From positions 1-11,085 of the forward strand of contig CANHTV010000080.1 in assembly GCA_947463285.1 (NCBI GenBank): DNA of 11,085 nucleotides. The letters are read 5' to 3'. Under the pieces are notes generated by a model. That model was given only the letters and a program-made list of their open reading frames with translations, made no database searches and was not told the origin of the DNA. The number at the start of each line of letters is the position of its first letter. Position 1 is the first letter of the stretch. Source of the DNA: Verrucomicrobiaceae bacterium (lineage in GTDB: Bacteria; Verrucomicrobiota; Verrucomicrobiia; Verrucomicrobiales; Verrucomicrobiaceae). Shown in pieces: positions 7,000 to 11,085 of the stretch. Both the position numbers and the translations under genes were made by a program.

Positions 7000-9015
7000 A
7001 TGACAGGCTCTCGTAGTGATCAGAAATTAACGCTTCATGCAGGTAAGATAGAGCTTACAGAATCAGCACGTCCTAAATACTCTATTTTGAAGATTTCCTC
7101 TCGGACTTATTTTTTACGACTTTTCCAGACTGGCCTCGCATCAGTAGTGATGCTTTTTGGAGTGTTATTGTCATTACCTGCGGCTGAGTCAGCGATGGCC
7201 ACGAAATCGGCGGTGGTTAAACCAAAGGTAAATGTTCCCCTGCCCGATGATCCACAGACTAAGGCGCAAAAAACCTTCAAGCAGGACGTGGAGAAGTTCG
7301 TAAAGCAATACTGCCTCGAATGCCACAGCAACCGCCGCTCAAAAGCTGGCCTCAACCTTGAAGTCGCTGTGCGCAAGCCAGGTGATCCGGCTTTTGCACG
7401 AAAGTGGATGGAGGCCATCGCCAACGTCAACGCGCACGACATGCCGCCGGATGACGCGGACCAGCCTTCCGACGACGAGCGAAAGCGCTTCCTCGATGCG
7501 CTGGCGCAAATCAAATACCTCGCGGCCCGCGATCCCGGCGCGTTTGTCATCCGTCGCCTCACGAAGTTCGAGTATGGCAACACGCTGCACGACTTGCTCG
7601 ACGTCGATGCAGCCATCGCGAAGGAATTGCCCGATGAAGTGCCCGGAGAAGGCTATCTCAACTCCCTCTCGCCGATGCAGACCGAGCAGTATCTCGGCAT
7701 CGCGAACGCGGCGCTGCAACAAATGCCCGCCGAAGCTCAGAAGCGGCTCTTTGGAGTCAAAGAAGTCGATGTGCGCAATGTGGCGCGAAACCTTGCCCGC
7801 ATCGCTTATCGCCGACCGCCGACTGAGGACGAACTCAACGTGCTCGTGAAGGTTTTCGACCTCGGCACGGCCAACAAGCTCGACCGCACTGCCGCGCTTC
7901 GCTTCATGCTGAAGGCCGTGCTCGTCTCCCCGCAGTTCCTGTTCATCACGCCGTCCAAAGACGCACCCACGGGCGACAAGATCGTGCCGCTAGATGATTT
8001 CCAGCTCGCCAGCCGCCTTTCGTATCTCCTTTGGGCCACCATGCCGGACGCAGAGCTGTCAAAGCTCGCTGACGAAGGCAAGCTGCACGATCCCGACGTG
8101 CTCAAAGCACAGACGAAGCGTCTTTTGGCCGACAAACGCTCGCGAGCTTTGTTTGACGGCTTCGGTGCCCAATGGCTCGGCACCGCTGAGTTGAAGGACA
8201 AGACCTTCGACGCCGCCAAGTTCCCCGAAATGACGCCTGAACTCCGCTCCGCGATGTATGACGAGGCGCGGCTCTTCTTTGACAGCATCGTGCGGGAGAA
8301 CCGCAGCGTCGTCAGCTTCGTGAATAGCGACTACACCTTCCTCAATGGCACGCTCGCCAAGATCTACGGCCTCGAAAAGCAGATCACCGGCCCCGACATG
8401 CAAAAGGTGAAGCTCACCGATGCGAATCGCGGCGGCATCCTCGCCATGCCCGGCGTGCTCGCCACCACATCCTTCGCCACGCGCACCAGCGCCGTGAAAC
8501 GCGGCGTGTGGGTGCTGGAACAAGTGCTCGGCCAGCGCGTGCCGCCCGCGCCGCCGAACGTGCCCGCTTTGGAAAAGCAGGACAAACGTAAGGTCGCCAA
8601 CCTCACCCTGCGCCAGCGCACCGAGCTGCATCGCACGAATGCCGTGTGCAACAACTGCCACAAGATCCTCGACCCCATCGGCTTCGGTTTGGAGAACTTC
8701 GACGCCATCGGTCGCTGGCGTGACAAGGACGAAAGCGGAGGCCCCATTGACGCCGTCGGCGAACTTCCCGGTGGCAAGCGCTTCTCTTCACCGAAGGAAC
8801 TCAAAGCCCTCATCGCCGCCCGCGAGACCGACCTTGCCCGCAACCTCACCGAAAAGCTCCTCGCCTACGCCCTCTGCCGCCAACTCGATGGTTACGACCA
8901 CATCATCGTGGACCAGATGCTCAAAACCATCGCCAACGACGGCCACAAGATGCAGACGCTCATCACCGAGATCGTGACGAGTTATCCCTTTTTGAACCGC
9001 CGCGTCGTGGAGTGA
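7000..9015 (+). CDS. DUF1592-family secreted c-type cytochrome protein, 671 aa
   Basis: The domain order is typical of planctomycete/verrucomicrobial DUF1592 proteins. An export signal with a hydrophobic stretch (GLASVVMLFGVLLSLPAA) occupies residues ~45-62. A cytochrome c-like segment follows, with haem motif CLECH at 105-109 and MPPDD from 148. DUF1587 (FVIRRLTKFEYGNTLHDLL) is near 182-203, DUF1595 (ARNLARIAYRRPPTEDEL) near 260-280, DUF1592 near 325-455 (FQLASRLSYLLWATMPD), and DUF1588 near 460-575, with a second haem-type motif CNNCH at 550-554 followed by DPIGFGLENFD. DUF1585 closes the protein (LAYALCRQLDGYD to SYPFLNRR). The biochemical role of the family is not established. The gap between DUF1587 and DUF1595 is short, making this a compact member. 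The start is uncertain: ATG 7000 leaves a ~35-residue polar lead before the signal peptide, while TTG 7087 would give a more usual one; neither has a clear ribosome binding site. The DUF1552 gene that often follows this family is absent. Confidence 0.9.
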   Translation: MTGSRSDQKLTLHAGKIELTESARPKYSILKISSRTYFLRLFQTGLASVVMLFGVLLSLPAAESAMATKSAVVKPKVNVPLPDDPQTKAQKTFKQDVEKFVKQYCLECHSNRRSKAGLNLEVAVRKPGDPAFARKWMEAIANVNAHDMPPDDADQPSDDERKRFLDALAQIKYLAARDPGAFVIRRLTKFEYGNTLHDLLDVDAAIAKELPDEVPGEGYLNSLSPMQTEQYLGIANAALQQMPAEAQKRLFGVKEVDVRNVARNLARIAYRRPPTEDELNVLVKVFDLGTANKLDRTAALRFMLKAVLVSPQFLFITPSKDAPTGDKIVPLDDFQLASRLSYLLWATMPDAELSKLADEGKLHDPDVLKAQTKRLLADKRSRALFDGFGAQWLGTAELKDKTFDAAKFPEMTPELRSAMYDEARLFFDSIVRENRSVVSFVNSDYTFLNGTLAKIYGLEKQITGPDMQKVKLTDANRGGILAMPGVLATTSFATRTSAVKRGVWVLEQVLGQRVPPAPPNVPALEKQDKRKVANLTLRQRTELHRTNAVCNNCHKILDPIGFGLENFDAIGRWRDKDESGGPIDAVGELPGGKRFSSPKELKALIAARETDLARNLTEKLLAYALCRQLDGYDHIIVDQMLKTIANDGHKMQTLITEIVTSYPFLNRRVVE

Positions 9016-9023
9016 AAAGTGGT

Positions 9024-9039
9024 TTCGGCTTCAGCCGAA
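9024..9039 (+). terminator. Hairpin just after the DUF1592 gene, possible terminator without a T run
   Basis: TTCGGC (9024-9029) and GCCGAA (9034-9039) form a perfect six-base stem with loop TTCA, eight bases after the TGA stop (9013-9015). No T run follows, so it is either a factor-dependent or poor terminator, an mRNA 3'-end-protecting stem, or a chance palindrome. Confidence 0.35.
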
Positions 9040-9069
9040 GCTCATAAGCCGAACGTCCAGTTGCAAGGC

Positions 9070-9292
9070 ATGAGCAGCTCGACCAATTATCCGGCGAAGC
9101 CATAAAAAAAGCCGTCCGCCTCCAATAAACCGCTCCCACAGCCAAAGCCAAACCGGACAGCCTCAAAGGTCTGCTCACCGAGTTCCGCCAGCTCATCCAG
9201 AGCGCCCGCCGAGGCGTTGCCACTGTCGTGGACACCTTTTCCAGGTCATGACCAACTTCGAAATCGGCCGCCGCATCGTCGAGCACGAGCAA
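9070..9292 (+). pseudogene. DUF1016 (YhcG-type PDDEXK nuclease family) N-terminal relic
   Basis: Only the start of the N-terminal helical domain survives. In the frame of base 9141 one reads KPDSLKGLLTEFRQLIQSA and then RRGVATVVDTF; after a frameshift in the TTTTCC run at 9237-9242 it continues in another frame as QVMTNFEIGRRIVEHEQ, ending near 9292. The IGRRIVEHEQ block is a hallmark of DUF1016_N, where family members usually go on with KG and a YG motif. An in-frame TAA at 9126-9128 and an A7 run at 9103-9109 break the region upstream, where LSGEAIKKAVRLQ can still be read in the same frame; ATG 9070 may be the old start, though in a different frame. The nuclease domain is gone. Intact DUF1016 proteins are predicted nucleases found near restriction systems or mobile DNA. 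This copy cannot be functional. Confidence 0.75.
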
Positions 9293-10294
9293 AGTCTTCC
9301 TGTTTGCTATCGCTGAGCACTTGGGGATAAGCTTCAAAGAGAAAGGAGGGTTTGATGGATACATCGAGACAATAGACAAAGAATCAGGCAAGCCACCTCT
9401 ACCATATCGGCAGCGGTTGAACGCCTTGAACAAAACTCGTGTCAATTCAAAGCACTATGCTGTGCAACCCGACCGAAATGAAGTGGATGGCTTCTTGGCA
9501 GGAGTTACGGATTTCTTTGTTGAAGTGAGCAAAACTCACCTTGGAGTAGATTTTACATCCATTTCGCTGGTCGAGCTTCTCAAGAGCAAAGAAATTAAAT
9601 CGGCATTTGCAGCTTCGCTAACTGCTCTTTCAGAGAAGAGATTTACTGACGCTCTTATCGAATGCAGGAAGGGATTTTACTTCGAATTTGAACAGCCTTA
9701 AGACATCAGCACATTCCAGGATGCGGCTCTGCCGAAGCGAACTTTTCAACATATATGGTGTCGATCTCCGGCACATGCCAAGAGTGCAGATTACATTTCA
9801 AGGAGTGTGTCAGAGCCAACTGACTACAGAGTCTTTGATCATGCACGAGTTAATGCTGATTTGAGTAAAGACGGAATCAATCACACAACATTCTGGAATA
9901 TTTGGCACCTCACTCCAGCTTTGTATTACTCGAAAGAGAAGGATCAGTGGTTTGTAAAACATGAATACCGAGTTCTGGAAGAGCAAGGATTACAAGACAG
10001 AGCTACCTTGCAGTTCATAAGACCGTTGAAATGTGCTTGACCGCTCAGAGAGTTCGTGAATCCACAAAAAGCGGAGCTTATGGAGCTTGGACGATTAAAT
10101 TTCGTTCCGGCGAAATCAGGCTTCACGCCAAGGCAGATCTCAGCAGCAGTTGAAAGCCGTTGCCGAATGGCATCGAGACAACGTTGAGTTCGTATTGGAC
10201 TCCTGGATTAGACGATCATGTATTTTGGAATGTTCTGCTCCTGGAACTCGGAGTTATTGGTTTTGTGAGCAACGATGATCTCGTCTTTGAATAG
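9291..10294 (+). pseudogene. Decayed C-terminal part of an unrecognised protein, ~334 codons with three lesions
   Basis: No intact gene is present, but one protein can be followed through. Frame 1 opens at the deletion junction as KVFLFAIAEHLGISFKEKGG and runs to CRKGFYFEFEQP, where TAA (9699-9701) interrupts it. The same frame resumes at once as DISTFQDAALPKRTFQHIWC, then YRVFDHARVNADLSKDGINH and FWNIWHLTPALYYSKEKDQW, up to EQGLQDRA. Near 10004-10006 the frame shifts by one base to YLAVHKTVEMCLTAQRVRES, then AYGAWTIKFRSGEIRLHAKA. A TGA at 10151-10153 interrupts it, and the frame continues as KPLPNGIETTLSSYW and FWNVLLLELGVIGFVSNDDL to a natural-looking TAG at 10292-10294. A missing T in GCT(T)AC would explain the shift, and TAC to TAA could explain the first stop. 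The 5' part is missing. I do not recognise the family. Fragments at 9321-9701 and 9807-10040 could be mistaken for genes. Confidence 0.7.
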
Positions 10295-10379
10295 AGCACC
10301 AAGCTCTAGGTAAACTGGTTGGAGCACTGAGTATTGAACGCAACGAAGGCAGGCTGCGTGTAGCTGAATAAAAACCTCT
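10295..10379. other. Short gap between the relic and the helicase gene
   Basis: I see no gene, hairpin with a T run, or repeat in these 85 bases. A T5 run on the minus strand lies a few bases after the helicase stop but has no stem before it. Confidence 0.5.
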
Positions 10380-11085
10380 CTATCTCCACAAAACACCCGA
10401 AAACTTCTTCGCCACCGCTTGGCGATGCTTGGGCCATTCGCGTTCCTGAAACTTGGGCCAGTCCGTGGTGCTCGCGAGGCGTTTGCCGTCGGGGGTGTGG
10501 AGGCTGAGGGTGATGGGGAGGCGGCCTTCGCAGAGGGTGGGGTGGGTGGTGAGCGCGAAGCATTCCTGTAGTTTCACTTGGGCTTCGGGCGTGTCGTTGA
10601 CATAACTGAGCTTGATCGTGCCGCCGCTGGGCCAAGGGAGGGTGAGGGGCACCAACTCATCGAGCCAACTGACTTGGCCTTTGTCGAGATGCTGATGGAA
10701 GGCGTGAATGAGGGGCACGGCTTGGGCTTCTTTAACCAGCGAGAGGCCGGTGAAGGCTCGGGCGAGGCTGGCGGTGATGGCGGCTTCGTCGAAGGGGGCG
10801 AACTCGAGTTCGGGCAGGGTGGCGTGGACGAGGTTCACGCGGGCGATGAACTGTTTCAGTCGGTGATCCATCAGCGGCAGATCGAAGGCTCCGGCGCGAT
10901 GGGCTTCGGCGAGGCAGCGTCCGCTGGCGACGGGATCGAGGTCGCGCTGCTGCGCCTTTTGCTCGATGACGAGATCGCGATAACGCACGAGCTTCATCGC
11001 GGTGACGCGCTTGTTTTGCGCATCGAAGAGGTGCTCGATGGTGGTACTGAGATGCTGCGGGAACATCTCGGCGATCCACGCGGGC
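10380..11085 (-). CDS. hrpB: ATP-dependent helicase HrpB-like, C-terminal part, truncated by the right window edge
   Basis: The frame is open to the edge (PAWIAEM precedes the first internal Met at 11066), so the gene begins outside the window; the DEAH helicase core and most of the protein lie there. The ~234 residues seen resemble the HrpB C-terminal domain: ALTTHPTLCEGRLPITLSLH, then TPDGKRLASTTDWPKFQ and REWPKHRQAVAKKF, which match the family pattern of LQE-F-L---P----GR-PL-L-L--P-G----T-D---F-----W---R-----R. The end (KKFSGVLWR) lacks the PKHPWPEDP-type tail common in proteobacterial HrpB. HrpB is a DEAH-box helicase of unclear substrate that is not required for growth in E. coli. The gene is convergent with the decayed region. 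The call rests on the C-terminal part only; another DEAH helicase with the same C-terminal domain is possible. Confidence 0.75.
   Translation of the reverse strand, partial: PAWIAEMFPQHLSTTIEHLFDAQNKRVTAMKLVRYRDLVIEQKAQQRDLDPVASGRCLAEAHRAGAFDLPLMDHRLKQFIARVNLVHATLPELEFAPFDEAAITASLARAFTGLSLVKEAQAVPLIHAFHQHLDKGQVSWLDELVPLTLPWPSGGTIKLSYVNDTPEAQVKLQECFALTTHPTLCEGRLPITLSLHTPDGKRLASTTDWPKFQEREWPKHRQAVAKKFSGVLWR

Noticed and set aside
7107..8849. Minus-strand open frames opposite the DUF1592 gene (for example 8059-8661, 8364-8849)
   Set aside because: The high G+C of the true gene removes stops on the other strand. The products are Arg/His/Gly- or Ser/Arg-rich without domains, while the plus strand carries a complete known domain series.
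9321..9701. A standalone 126-aa gene starting at TTG
   Set aside because: Its frame is open upstream to the junction near 9291 and resumes directly after its stop, so it is part of a longer broken gene.
9807..10040. A standalone 77-aa gene with AGGAG just before its GTG
   Set aside because: AGGAG is only one base from the GTG, the frame continues upstream in natural-looking protein to the previous stop, and the last residues after 10004 are frameshifted junk. Re-initiation here cannot be fully excluded.
9699..10153. Programmed readthrough or frameshifting instead of decay
   Set aside because: There is no slippery heptamer with a downstream pseudoknot that I can see, the gene lacks its 5' end, and the neighbouring gene is also broken. 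Decay is the simpler reading.
9016..10379. An insertion sequence, CRISPR array or phage remnant in the non-coding stretch
   Set aside because: I found no transposase motif, no terminal inverted repeats and no regularly spaced repeats; the readable segments are a DUF1016 relic and one unknown protein.

Overview
The window looks like chromosomal DNA from a Verrucomicrobiota bacterium, perhaps a Prosthecobacter or Verrucomicrobium relative. The main reason is a pair of 'planctomycete-type' secreted c-type cytochrome proteins: one joins a haem domain, a seven-bladed WD40 propeller and a huge coiled coil, and the other has the DUF1587/1595/1592/1588/1585 domain order. Such proteins are largely confined to the Planctomycetota-Verrucomicrobiota group and a few other lineages. 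Few genes have a strong Shine-Dalgarno sequence. The lineage call is inference from gene families, not from a marker gene.

Layout. Positions 1-804 (+) hold the C-terminal part of anthranilate synthase component I (TrpE), whose N-terminus lies outside the window. A possible 36-codon ORF (807-917) follows two bases later behind a good ribosome binding site, then a weak terminator-like hairpin. A minus-strand block runs from about 6925 down to 961: the 1172-residue haem/WD40/coiled-coil protein, FabG (3-oxoacyl-ACP reductase), a 166-residue unknown protein 23 bp behind fabG, and a 327-residue secreted unknown protein that probably has its own promoter. The 1172-residue gene is divergent from a plus-strand DUF1592-family cytochrome (7000-9015), so the two secreted haem proteins share one short upstream region.

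Positions 9016-10379 are a gene graveyard with no intact gene. It holds the N-terminal relic of a DUF1016 (PDDEXK nuclease-like) gene with a frameshift and a stop. This is joined directly to the C-terminal ~330 codons of an unknown protein, which can be read through two in-frame stops and one single-base frameshift. From 10380 to the right edge, on the minus strand, is the C-terminal end of a helicase resembling HrpB.

Base composition is patchy: about half G+C in sampled rows of the fabG-cytochrome block, clearly higher in the body of the DUF1592 gene and in the helicase, and clearly lower in the decayed region. The composition changes inside the DUF1592 gene, near 7250, just after its signal peptide.

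I see no intact new defence or mobile system, no CRISPR array, no tRNA or rRNA and no insertion sequence. The most interesting items are the tripartite haem/propeller/coiled-coil protein, its divergent DUF1592 neighbour without the usual DUF1552 partner, and the reconstructible relic of an unrecognised protein family.
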